Assembly (NCBI GenBank): GCA_002279935.1
Contig: NCCZ01000001.1
Location: forward strand, 124,001 to 188,000
Direction of reading: 5' to 3'
Length of the DNA stretch: 64,000 nt
From: Hyphomicrobium sp. 12-62-95
Lineage (GTDB): Bacteria > Pseudomonadota > Alphaproteobacteria > Rhizobiales > Hyphomicrobiaceae
Under the pieces are notes generated by a model. The model made no database searches, was not told the origin of the DNA, and was given only the letters and a program-made list of their open reading frames with translations. The stretch's first letter is position 1; every line of letters starts with the position of its first letter. The position numbers and the translations under genes were made by a program. Of the stretch, positions 8,532 through 16,316 are shown in pieces.

Positions 8532-10901
8532 TTAATTCGTAACCGGCTTTTGCAGTGGATTATCCCAGACGCGCACAAGGCCGTCATCGCCCGCCGACGC
8601 AATGTGTTGCGCGTCGGGTGAGAAGGCGAGCGCGGTGACGCTGCCGGCGTGGCTCGGCAGGGTTTTTGGTGTGCGGCTCTTCTTGAAATCCCAGACGCGG
8701 ACTTTGCCATCGGCGCCGCCGGACGCAAGGACGTCGCCGGCCGGTGCGAAGGCGAGCGCGTTGGCCTTGCCGTCGTGGCCCGAGAGCGAGCGGGTGAGGC
8801 GATTGGAGCGCGCGGACCAGATGCGGACTTTTCCATCGAGGCTGGCGGACGCCACATCCTTGCCGCCGGTCGAAAGAGCGACGGCGGTGACATAGTCCTT
8901 GTGGCCGCGGTAGGTGCGGACGCGGTCGAGGGTTTCCAGGTTCCAGATTTTGAGCGTTTTATCGGCGCTGCCGGAGGCTAGAACGGGTTTCGATCCGGTG
9001 ATGCCGAAGGCGAGCGACTGAACGGCGCTGTCATGGGCATCGAGGAGGCCGAAGGGGCCGCTGGTGGTCGTTGCATCCCAGACGGCGATTTTCCAATCGT
9101 GACCGGCAGCGGCGAAGCGCTGGGCTGAACCGAGGAAGGCGACGGACCAGATTTCGGCATCGTTGCGCTTGTAAGCGGATATGCGTTCGGCGCGCTCCCA
9201 GTCCCACAGGACGACGTTGCCGTTGGCGTGGCCGGTGAGAAGGCGATTACCGGAGACGGCCATGGCGGTGGCGGGGCCATCGTCCATTTCAATCGTGCGC
9301 TTCAGCGTAGCGGAGGCGGCTGTCCAGACTTTCACCGTGGCATCTTTCGATGCGGTGACGATGGCGGTGCCGTCATCGGAATAGCTGATCGCCGTGACCG
9401 GGCCGTTGTGACCGGTGAGGCGCGCGATGGGTGATGCGATCTGGACCGGTGGCGGGGAAATCGATCCGGTCGTGGTGTTGGACGTGATGGCAGCGCTGCG
9501 CGTTTCCATCTGCGGCAGCCGGTCTTGTAGGGCCACGGCCCCACTGGCCACGCCGACTCCGATCAGGAGTTTGAAGAGCATCGGGCTCCACGCCCACTTC
9601 GATACGATCCGCTTGGGCTTGGGCGATTTGTAGATTTTTGGTGCCTTGACCGGTGCGGCAGCTTTGGCGGCGGCCGGTTTGGGATCGGGCTCGGGTTTGC
9701 GCTGGAGAATGCGCGGGAGTTTGGCTGGCGCATCATCGCCGTCGAGTTTGCGTGTGGCGGCGGGCGGTGGCGCGGTTTTCTTTTGCGGCGCGGGTTCAGC
9801 GGCTGCAACGATGATCGGCGCGGGTGGGGCCGTCGTGGATTTTGCCTTTGCCGGCGCGGCGGGCGTGTCGGCCTTTTTATCTTTCAGGTTGTCGACGAAA
9901 TCGAGCAGCGCGCCTTGTGGGCCCGGTGCGTCTGGGATTGGCGTGGCGACGGGCTTGGCCTTGGCGGGGGGTAGTGCTTTTTCATCGGCGCTAAGCGTGC
10001 GCTGAAGCCAGGATGCGGGCTTGGGATCGGGTGCGAGAAGATCACCGCGCCAAGCTGCGATGGTGGGCGGGCGATCCTCGATGGTGAGTGCGAGGGCCTT
10101 GTCGATGGCCTTCAAGAAATTGGCGCGATAAGCGCCGACGGCTGCCTCGCGCGCGGGAACGAATTCGTCTTTCACCATGCGCGAGGGGGCATCGGGCGGG
10201 CGCTTGCCGGTGACGGCGTGATAGAGCGTGGCGCCAAGCGCGTAGATGTCTGTCCAGGGGCCCTGGCGTTTGCCGGTTTCGGCGTACTGCTCGTAGGGGC
10301 TGTAGCCGGGCTTGACGAGGGCGGAGACGGTTTTGGAGTGGGCCGCGATCTCGCCGCGCGCGGAGCCGAAGTCGATCAGCACAGGCTGGCCGTCCTTGCG
10401 GATCATAATGTTGTCGGGCGCGATATCGCGATGCAGGAAATCGGCCTTGTGGATCTCTTCGAGGGCGAGGAGAAGCGGGCCGATGATTTTGTCGAGTTCT
10501 TTTTGGCGGGGCGCGCGGCCGAGGCTTTTCAGCCAGCCTTTCAGGCTATGGCCTTCCTCGAAATGGAGGACCATGTAAGCGGTCTGGTTGGCGCGGAAGT
10601 AGCGATAGACGCGCACGATGTTGGGGTGGTTGAAGCGGGCGAGCGTTTGGGCCTCGTCGATAAAGCGATCGAGACCCCAGGTGTAGTCGCCGGCGCAATT
10701 TTCCGAGCGCGGGACGGCTTCCATGTCAGCCCCGCGGACAGCGAAGTCGGCGGGGAAATATTCTTTGATGGTGACCGCGCGGCCGAGTGCCAATTCGTCG
10801 GCCAGATACGTGATACCGAAACCGCCAGCGCCGAGCACGCGGGAGATTCGAAAATCTCCAACGAGCTCCGTTCCGCTCTTGAGGGCGATCAGGTGGGTCA
10901 T
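8532..10901 (-). CDS. Membrane Ser/Thr protein kinase with C-terminal WD40 propeller
   Basis: About 789 residues from the ATG at 10901. Residues 15-290 form a Hanks-type kinase with G-loop GAGGFG, Lys46 in TIKEY, alpha-C Glu83, the catalytic loop HRDIAPDN (Asp159) and DFGS (Asp177), so it looks active. Residues 295-435 are a Pro/Ala/Lys-rich linker, 438-459 one transmembrane helix, and 494-789 seven WD40 repeats ending in motifs such as VKVWTA, IAVWDA, LKIWNL, VRIWSA and VRVWD. Seven blades would close one propeller, placed outside the cytoplasmic membrane if the kinase is inside. It is divergent from an FHA gene and a PP2C phosphatase gene, which probably work with it. Confidence 0.92.
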   Translation of the reverse strand: MTHLIALKSGTELVGDFRISRVLGAGGFGITYLADELALGRAVTIKEYFPADFAVRGADMEAVPRSENCAGDYTWGLDRFIDEAQTLARFNHPNIVRVYRYFRANQTAYMVLHFEEGHSLKGWLKSLGRAPRQKELDKIIGPLLLALEEIHKADFLHRDIAPDNIMIRKDGQPVLIDFGSARGEIAAHSKTVSALVKPGYSPYEQYAETGKRQGPWTDIYALGATLYHAVTGKRPPDAPSRMVKDEFVPAREAAVGAYRANFLKAIDKALALTIEDRPPTIAAWRGDLLAPDPKPASWLQRTLSADEKALPPAKAKPVATPIPDAPGPQGALLDFVDNLKDKKADTPAAPAKAKSTTAPPAPIIVAAAEPAPQKKTAPPPAATRKLDGDDAPAKLPRILQRKPEPDPKPAAAKAAAPVKAPKIYKSPKPKRIVSKWAWSPMLFKLLIGVGVASGAVALQDRLPQMETRSAAITSNTTTGSISPPPVQIASPIARLTGHNGPVTAISYSDDGTAIVTASKDATVKVWTAASATLKRTIEMDDGPATAMAVSGNRLLTGHANGNVVLWDWERAERISAYKRNDAEIWSVAFLGSAQRFAAAGHDWKIAVWDATTTSGPFGLLDAHDSAVQSLAFGITGSKPVLASGSADKTLKIWNLETLDRVRTYRGHKDYVTAVALSTGGKDVASASLDGKVRIWSARSNRLTRSLSGHDGKANALAFAPAGDVLASGGADGKVRVWDFKKSRTPKTLPSHAGSVTALAFSPDAQHIASAGDDGLVRVWDNPLQKPVTN

Positions 10902-11261
10902 GCGCGGTCTTATGCTGTCCTTCAGTGCATCATTCTGAGAGCAACTCGGCACGATTTGCCACGCGCTGGCCGCAAACTAAACCGACTCGCGCGACACTGA
11001 CAGGCGGCAGCTATGAAGCAGGAATGTGGCAACCCTTCGGGCTAGACCCAAAAGATGCATATTTCATGGGAGTGACGAGATCGCGCCACGAAGCTGCCGC
11101 ACGACGCACTGAGAAAGGACACTGGATGGCGGAATTGCTCGCGCGCGTGCGAATGGGTGAGGTCGTCTTTCCATACCCGGGACTGTGCGGCCGGAAACGG
11201 ATGTGGCGCAGCCTGAGCATCAATTCGATCGATCCCCATCGACATTTTTGAGGAGCCCCCC
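10902..11261. other. 360-bp divergent intergenic region of the kinase and FHA genes
   Basis: No supported gene. It must hold the promoters of the minus-strand kinase and the plus-strand FHA-phosphatase pair; no consensus promoter, hairpin or repeat could be identified with confidence. Confidence 0.4.
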
Positions 11262-12023
11262 ATGTCGAGCGCCGCCGCCGGACCGCAGCCCCGCAATTCG
11301 CTTCTTGGTTCCTTGAAGGATGTGCTGAACGCAGCGGGCCGCGATAGCACGGCGCCGGGTGGCGCGATTACCCCGCTTGCCGCGCAGATGCAGCCGGTCC
11401 CGCCGCTGCCCGATATGGCGGCGAAGGTGGCTGAGGCGTTGGCATCGGCGAATGAACCTGCTCCGACTCCGGCGGCGAGTCCGTCGGCTGCGGATGCGGC
11501 GCGCGACGCGAAAGGTGCGCCCAAACCGCTCGATGCGCTGGCGGACGCCGACCGGCCGCCGACGACGCGGGTGTTCCGGCAACCGTCGCGTTCGGCGGTG
11601 GAAGAGCCCGCGCGCACCTCTCTGGTGCGCGGCAAGCAGCACGTGAAGCGCGGGGCGTTCGAGACGGATCCGGTCGTTGGCTGGCTCGTCGTGGTCGGCG
11701 GACCGGGGATTGGTCAATTCCGGCCGATTTTTGAGGGCAACAACACGGTCGGGCGGTCGGCCACGAACCGCATCGCCATCGATTTCGGCGATGATGCGAT
11801 TTCGGGCGAGGAGCAGGGGTACATCCGCTACGACAGTTCGGACCGCTCCTTCCTGTTTGTGCCCAACCTTGCTAAAACCAATGTCGTGTCGCTGAATGAG
11901 CGGCGTCCGACGGCGGCGGTTGAGCTGCAGGCGATGGACGTCATCACGATGGGGCGGACGCAACTTGTGTTCGTGCCGTTCTGCGGGGCGGAGTTCGATT
12001 GGTCAGCTCTGGCGGACGGCTGA
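11262..12023 (+). CDS. FHA-domain protein
   Basis: 253 residues. The first 130 are Ala/Pro/Asp-rich and probably disordered. Residues about 150-245 form a forkhead-associated domain: RPIFEGNNTVGRSATNRIAIDFGDDAISGEE has the Gly-Arg-Ser type phosphothreonine-binding loop, followed by NVVSLNE and MGRTQLVFVPF. FHA domains bind phosphothreonine peptides, so it is a likely substrate or adaptor of the neighbouring kinase. A GAGG-type ribosome binding site precedes the ATG. The phosphatase gene begins 26 bp downstream. Confidence 0.88.
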   Translation: MSSAAAGPQPRNSLLGSLKDVLNAAGRDSTAPGGAITPLAAQMQPVPPLPDMAAKVAEALASANEPAPTPAASPSAADAARDAKGAPKPLDALADADRPPTTRVFRQPSRSAVEEPARTSLVRGKQHVKRGAFETDPVVGWLVVVGGPGIGQFRPIFEGNNTVGRSATNRIAIDFGDDAISGEEQGYIRYDSSDRSFLFVPNLAKTNVVSLNERRPTAAVELQAMDVITMGRTQLVFVPFCGAEFDWSALADG

Positions 12024-12048
12024 GATAGAGGTTCCGGTTTTTTGGCGG

Positions 12049-12858
12049 ATGATCGTGTTCGATCGTGCAAGCTGCTCCACGAAGGGAGCGCGTAATTATC
12101 AAGAAGACAGCGCCATGCTGTGGCCGGGGGACGATTACGTCTCGCCCACCGGCCGCAAGGGGGCTGTGCGCGAACTCGTGGCTATTTTAGCCGACGGGAT
12201 GGGCGGGCATGCCGGCGGGGCGCTCGCAAGCCAGACCGTGTGCGAAACGTTCGTCGATGCGTTTGCCGGGGCATCTGCCGGTGCGGATACGACGACGCGG
12301 CTCGTGTCGGCGTTGGCCGCTGCCAACGAGGCGATTGCGGGCAAGGTGAGTGAGAACCCGGCACTCTCGGGGATGGGCTCGACGCTTGTCGGGGTGGTGT
12401 TTTCGAACGATGGCGCGCAGTGGGTATCGGTGGGGGATAGTCCGCTGATGCTATTCCGGCGTGGTGAGATCGCGCTGTTGAATGAGGATCATTCGCTGGC
12501 GCCGGAACTCGACCGGATGGCCGAGGCTGGGCATATCAGTCTCGAAGAAGCGCGGCGGGACCCACGGCGGCATATGCTGCGCTCGGCGGTGACGGGCGAT
12601 GAAATCGATCTCGTCGATTTGTCGAAGAAGCCGTTGGCAGTGGAGCCCGGCGATTATGTGATTTTGGCCAGCGACGGATTGCAGACGCTGGAGCAGAGCG
12701 AAGTGGAGCGCATCGTCTCGGCCTATGCCGCCGATGGGGCGAAGGCGGTGGCGCAGGCGCTTATCCGGGCTGTCGAGGCGGTGCGCGATCCGCATCAGGA
12801 CAACGCGACGGTGGTGGCGGTGCGTGTCGTGCCGGCCGCGGGTGCGGCGGTTTCCTGA
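12049..12858 (+). CDS. PP2C-type protein phosphatase
   Basis: About 269 residues from the ATG at 12049; the upstream extension of the frame overlaps the FHA gene and lacks conservation. Metal-binding motifs of the PPM family are present: ARNYQEDS (Glu19-Asp20), ADGMGGHAGG (Asp49), GMGSTLVG, VGDSP, ASDGLQTL and DNATVVAV near the end. It removes phosphate from Ser/Thr residues and would reverse the adjacent kinase. With the FHA gene it forms a phospho-signalling operon. Confidence 0.93.
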   Translation: MIVFDRASCSTKGARNYQEDSAMLWPGDDYVSPTGRKGAVRELVAILADGMGGHAGGALASQTVCETFVDAFAGASAGADTTTRLVSALAAANEAIAGKVSENPALSGMGSTLVGVVFSNDGAQWVSVGDSPLMLFRRGEIALLNEDHSLAPELDRMAEAGHISLEEARRDPRRHMLRSAVTGDEIDLVDLSKKPLAVEPGDYVILASDGLQTLEQSEVERIVSAYAADGAKAVAQALIRAVEAVRDPHQDNATVVAVRVVPAAGAAVS

Positions 12859-12940
12859 GGCCGTTTGATCTCGATCAGGGCGCGGGGGACGTGCGCGGAC
12901 CCATGTGGAGCGCGAACGGGTCAACGAAGCGGGGCGCATC

Positions 12941-13204
12941 ATGGATGATCATTTCTGGCCGAGCGTGTATCCGGGGCTCATCGTCGGCGCGCTGATCGGG
13001 TTGGCCGATCGCAGCATTCTGGCGGCCATTTTGGGGGCTATCGGTGGTTTGGCGGGGGCGTTCGCTGCCTTCTATGCCGTGAACATCCTCGCCATCGAGC
13101 CGGGCATCATTCCGCTGGCGGCCATTATCATCGGGTCGGTGATTGCAGCGAAGCTCACGACGTTTGGCGTTGCCAAAATCATGGGCCGGCTGGCGGCAGG
13201 ATGA
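12941..13204 (+). CDS. Small membrane protein of unknown function
   Basis: About 87 residues from the ATG at 12941 (MDDHFWPSVYPG); a GTG at 12905 would add twelve polar residues. Nearly all of the rest is hydrophobic: roughly residues 10-28, 30-50 and 56-80 form three membrane segments with glycine-rich turns (GALIGLADRSILAAILGAIGG). I do not recognise a family. It follows the phosphatase gene by about 80 bp in the same direction and may belong to the same transcript. Confidence 0.65.
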   Translation: MDDHFWPSVYPGLIVGALIGLADRSILAAILGAIGGLAGAFAAFYAVNILAIEPGIIPLAAIIIGSVIAAKLTTFGVAKIMGRLAAG

Positions 13205-13217
13205 GCTGCATAAGCTT

Positions 13218-14393
13218 CTAGCGCGAGACGGTTGATGGGTCTGCGGCGCGGCGGCGGATCTCCAGACAGAAGTGCGGATTGATCAATTCCAGGCGATGGA
13301 AGTCCTCGGCGTGGAGCTTGAGGAGGCGGCATTTGGTGGCCGTGACGAAGGGCGCGCTTGGGGCATCCGACAGCAGCATGGACGTGGCGCCGAAGAAGTC
13401 GCCGGCCTCGAATTCGATGTCGGCTTCGGGGTGCAGCATGCGGACCTTGCCGGAGGCGACGAAGTACATGGCGCGCGCGGGGAGGCCTGCCTGCAAGACT
13501 TCCGATTTCGGCGGCACATTGTGGGCGTGCAGCAGCGGCATCAATTCGCCGACTTCGCGTGCGTCGAGTTCGGCCAGCAGCGGAATGCGCGACATGAGCG
13601 ACCAGTTCACGACGAAATCGCGGCGGTTTACTTCCTGCGCGAAGCCGGCGGAGATGATGGCGACGGGAAGGGCCAGAATGCACAGACCTGCGACCATCAC
13701 GAAGCCGCCGAAGACGCGGCCGAGCGGCGTGATCGGCGTGGCGTCGCCGTAGCCGACGGTGGTGAGCGTGGCGATGGCCCACCAAGCGCTGTCTGGTATC
13801 GATCCGAACTTGTCGGGCTGTGCATGGCTTTCGATGAGATAGATCCCGGCGGATGCGAAGAGAAGCGCGGTGATGAGGAGGAGCGAAGCGCCCAAGAGCG
13901 AGCGGCGCTCGTTTGAGAGAACGCGCACGAGTGTGTGGAGGGCCGGCGAATAGCGCGACAATTTGAGGAAGCGCAGCAAGCGCAGGACGCGAAGGATGCG
14001 CAGGTCGAGGCCCAAAATGGCCTGCAGATAGAACGGCAGGATGGCAAGGAGATCGATAATGAGAGCGGGGGTGGCTGCCAATTTCAGGCGGGCCTGCCAA
14101 GGCGGATAGCGGCGTAGGAAGGGGACCTCGACCGCCGTCCAGAGGCGCAGAACATATTCGATGGTGAAGACGGCGACGGAGAAGATGTTGAAGGCTTCGA
14201 ATTGTGCGCCATAGGCGGCGGCATAAGATGGGACCGTCTCCATTACGACGGCGGCGACGTTGAGCAGGATGAGGGTGAGAATAAAGACGTCGAATACGCG
14301 GCTTGCCCCGTTGTCGCCGCGGCCGACTTCGATGATGTGATAGATTTGCTGGCGCAGGCTGAGAGCGCTGTGGGGATGAGCGGTGGTCAACAT
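13218..14393 (-). CDS. Ion channel with voltage-sensor-like domain and degenerate cNMP-binding domain
   Basis: About 391 residues from the ATG at 14393. Six membrane segments are visible; the S4-like segment LRILRVLRLLRFLKLSRYS (about 131-149) has regularly spaced arginines, and the selectivity filter is TVGYGD at 212-217, so it is a K+-channel-type pore. Residues about 290-385 form a cyclic-nucleotide-binding-like domain, AMYFVASGKVRML to AEDFHRLE. Its phosphate-binding cassette reads FGATSMLLSDAPSAPFV, where the usual Glu and Arg are Ala and Pro, so ligand binding may be lost or altered. It is convergent with the small membrane protein gene. Confidence 0.88.
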   Translation of the reverse strand: MLTTAHPHSALSLRQQIYHIIEVGRGDNGASRVFDVFILTLILLNVAAVVMETVPSYAAAYGAQFEAFNIFSVAVFTIEYVLRLWTAVEVPFLRRYPPWQARLKLAATPALIIDLLAILPFYLQAILGLDLRILRVLRLLRFLKLSRYSPALHTLVRVLSNERRSLLGASLLLITALLFASAGIYLIESHAQPDKFGSIPDSAWWAIATLTTVGYGDATPITPLGRVFGGFVMVAGLCILALPVAIISAGFAQEVNRRDFVVNWSLMSRIPLLAELDAREVGELMPLLHAHNVPPKSEVLQAGLPARAMYFVASGKVRMLHPEADIEFEAGDFFGATSMLLSDAPSAPFVTATKCRLLKLHAEDFHRLELINPHFCLEIRRRAADPSTVSR

Positions 14394-14536
14394 CGGGTTC
14401 CTGATCGCGTTGCCCCTTCGTGGCATGGCTGGGCCGTGCGGCGCAAACGCTGCCGAGCGGAGGCGATAAGGATTAACGCGGTGAGGTGGGCGGCGGGTGG
14501 GACGGGCCGGCGCACGGGGGCCATGCCAAAAGCGCG

Positions 14537-14565
14537 TTGACCGCGATGGGGCCAAAAGCTATAGA
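14537..14565 (+). promoter_or_regulatory. Sigma-70 type promoter of rpsT
   Basis: TTGACC at 14537-14542 and TATAGA at 14560-14565 with a 17-base spacer, both close to consensus. Transcription would begin near 14572 and leave a leader of about 150 nt before rpsT. Confidence 0.75.
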
Positions 14566-14578
14566 CCGCGCCAAGCAA

Positions 14579-14602
14579 CGCCCGGACCTTCGGTTCCGGG
14601 CG
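14579..14602 (+). promoter_or_regulatory. Leader hairpin in the rpsT 5' untranslated region
   Basis: CGCCCGGA pairs with TCCGGGCG across an 8-base loop. It begins a few bases after the predicted transcription start. The leader may take part in autoregulation of S20, which is known to control its own synthesis in E. coli; here that is inference. Confidence 0.45.
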
Positions 14603-14719
14603 GCAACTCCATTTGAACACCCGTGTCGTCCGGCCGGTCGCCGGCTTGGCTCTTCCGAATGCGGAAGTCGCCTGAGCCATCCCGCCGGAACACAGAAAAT
14701 AGGTAAGGAAATCAACGCT

Positions 14720-14983
14720 ATGGCCAATACGTCCTCGGCAAAGAAAGCCGCCCGTCAGATGATCACGCGGACTGCGCGCAACAAGTCGCGCCGGACGCGG
14801 TTGAAGTCGACGGTGCGCGGTGTCGAGGAGGCGATCGCGTCGGGCGACAAGGCTGCAGCCGCTGCTGCTCTGAAAGCTGTGGAGCCGGTTTTGGTGCGCA
14901 CGGCTCAGAAGGGCGTCATTCATAAGAAGAACGCTAGCCGCAAGGTTTCGCGCCTCGCCGCTCGTGTAAAGAGCATGGCCTGA
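14720..14983 (+). CDS. rpsT: 30S ribosomal protein S20
   Basis: 87 residues, the normal length. [13 protein letters not shown] at the N-terminus and the Lys/Arg/Ala-rich helices ([31 protein letters not shown]) are typical of S20, which binds 16S rRNA early in 30S assembly. AAGGAA about nine bases before the ATG is a good ribosome binding site. It has its own promoter and terminator. rpsT upstream of dnaA is the common order in Hyphomicrobiales. Confidence 0.98.
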   Translation: MANTSSAKKAARQMITRTARNKSRRTRLKSTVRGVEEAIASGDKAAAAAALKAVEPVLVRTAQKGVIHKKNASRKVSRLAARVKSMA

Positions 14984-15027
14984 GGGTTAGCGGCGCGGAC
15001 GATTGCGCCGGCATTGCGAGCATTTGA

Positions 15028-15056
15028 AAACCGGGCCCTTTGGCCCGGTTTTTTTG
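15028..15056 (+). terminator. Intrinsic terminator of rpsT
   Basis: AAACCGGGCC-CTTT-GGCCCGGTTT stem-loop followed by a run of T, 45 bp after the rpsT stop codon. Confidence 0.93.
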
Positions 15057-15360
15057 TGCGCAAAACATGGGCTTTCGGTGGGGATGCCCGTCCTATCGCG
15101 TCAACTCAAAGCGGGGCGAAAAGCGATTCATTGAAGGCGATTGTGACGTGTTCGCAACAGCGGAAGTGCGCTTGGGGTTACGGGCTTAGGTTTTGAACAC
15201 TGCTAACCCGTGGATTTCCTGGGTTTTGGTGGAGAAGGTTGTTGATGGCGCGCCCAAGGGGGTATCGCAGCGCTTTCGAAAAATGCCAGCGCAGTGGTGA
15301 TTTGGAGCCGCCGTCAAGATGGCGCGCGTGTGGTGTGCGAAATGTTTTTCGGATCAATGG

Positions 15361-15395
15361 GATTCGATGCTTGATTGGACTCGAATCTGAGAGTC
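15361..15395. promoter_or_regulatory. Cluster of four GANTC (CcrM methylation) sites
   Basis: GATTC at 15361, GACTC at 15378, GAATC at 15383 and GAGTC at 15391, four sites in 35 bp. A further GATTC is at 15125. GANTC is the target of the cell-cycle methyltransferase CcrM in alphaproteobacteria. The density suggests methylation-state control of origin or promoter activity. Confidence 0.6.
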
Positions 15396-15474
15396 AGAGG
15401 GTTAAAAAAATTCAATGAAATCAATGATTTTTGCGCGCGTGTGGAGGCGGGTGCGGTGCTTGCGTGGAGACGGG

Positions 15475-15489
15475 TTAAGAGCTAGTTAA
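15475..15489. promoter_or_regulatory. Perfect CtrA box (TTAA-N7-TTAA)
   Basis: TTAAGAGCTAGTTAA matches the full CtrA consensus with the correct 7-base spacer, about 285 bp upstream of the rhodanese gene and 830 bp upstream of dnaA. In Caulobacter CtrA represses initiation by binding such sites in the origin. Confidence 0.65.
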
Positions 15490-15773
15490 TTGGGTGTGGC
15501 CCTCCTGTGGGGCACGTGTTGGTTTCTGAGTGTGTCGACGAGCGTTGAACCTGGTTTCATTTCGTATCGCGTCACGGGTTTCTTCGTCATTGGTGTAAGG
15601 CGTTCCCATCCAATTGGCCCTTAGGGCTAGTTCCGGATCAGGGATGCTTTTTGTTCTCTGGACGACGGTCCTCAGTGTTCAACAGTTTGGCTTTGCGGAG
15701 CGGCTGTTGGCAAATGCACTGGCGATCTGAGCGTTAGGGACTTGCGAGTTTGCAGTGAGGGGGAGTTGCAGTT

Positions 15774-16196
15774 TTGAGCGTAGATGATGTGCCCGTGGAA
15801 GAGACCTGGGCTCGTCTCCAAAGCGACAAAGCGGCTGTTCTGATCGACGTGCGGACGAAGGCAGAATGGACGTTTGTGGGTGTGCCTGACCTTTCGGCTG
15901 CTGGCCGGCAGGTCGTCACTCTCGAGTGGCAATCACTGGACGGCCGGGTTGATCCGGCCTTCACGGAGCGGCTCTCGGGATATTTGGAGCATGCCGGCAA
16001 GGGGAAGGACACAGCGTTGTTCTTCATTTGCCGGAGTGGCGCTCGAAGCCGCGCTGCGGCGGAGGCGATGGCAGAGGCCGGATACGGCAGCTGTCACAAT
16101 GTGGCGGAAGGTTTCGAGGGTCCTCCCGATTCCAACCGTCATCGAGGGAAGGTCGCTGGCTGGAAGGCGGCGGGTCTGCCCTGGATGCAAGGATAG
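15774..16196 (+). CDS. Rhodanese-domain protein
   Basis: 140 residues, a single rhodanese domain. DVRTKAEW opens the domain and the active-site loop is CRSGARSR with the catalytic cysteine, as in sulfurtransferases that carry a persulfide. VAEGFEGP and the ending WKAAGLPW are typical of small cytoplasmic rhodaneses. The start is a TTG at 15774 preceded by GGGGGAG. It sits between the probable origin region and dnaA, 120 bp before dnaA, and may be the first gene of the dnaA transcript. The acceptor of the sulfur is unknown. Confidence 0.9.
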   Translation: MSVDDVPVEETWARLQSDKAAVLIDVRTKAEWTFVGVPDLSAAGRQVVTLEWQSLDGRVDPAFTERLSGYLEHAGKGKDTALFFICRSGARSRAAAEAMAEAGYGSCHNVAEGFEGPPDSNRHRGKVAGWKAAGLPWMQG

Positions 16197-16316
16197 CATC
16201 CAACTTTTGAGAGATCCTGGTGTGACGCCGCCGATGCTCGAGGGCAAACGGCAGAATGCGGAGCCATGCCTGGAGGTGAGGGAACGAGACAAAGTTCAAG
16301 TGCGGGGTAAAGAACG

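Larger units (their letters stand above)
15057..15773. other. Probable chromosomal origin / cell-cycle control region upstream of dnaA
   Basis: About 720 bp without a supported gene, between rpsT and the rhodanese-dnaA genes. It holds a cluster of four GANTC sites, an AT-rich stretch (15401-15431), a perfect CtrA box and several GTGGA cores (near 15210, 15230, 15441 and 15464) that could be weak DnaA sites. The 12-mer GCGCGCGTGTGG occurs twice (about 15322 and 15433). No perfect DnaA 9-mer was found. In Caulobacter the origin combines CtrA, DnaA and CcrM sites; calling this oriC is inference from that and from dnaA proximity. Confidence 0.6.

Noticed and set aside
10925..11251. 108-residue frame between the kinase and FHA genes
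   Set aside because: It overlaps the kinase upstream region, has no ribosome binding site and no domain; the interval must hold divergent promoters.
8532..12858. Type VI secretion regulatory module
   Set aside because: The kinase, FHA and phosphatase logic is similar but no secretion structural genes are nearby, and the WD40 fusion is not typical of PpkA.
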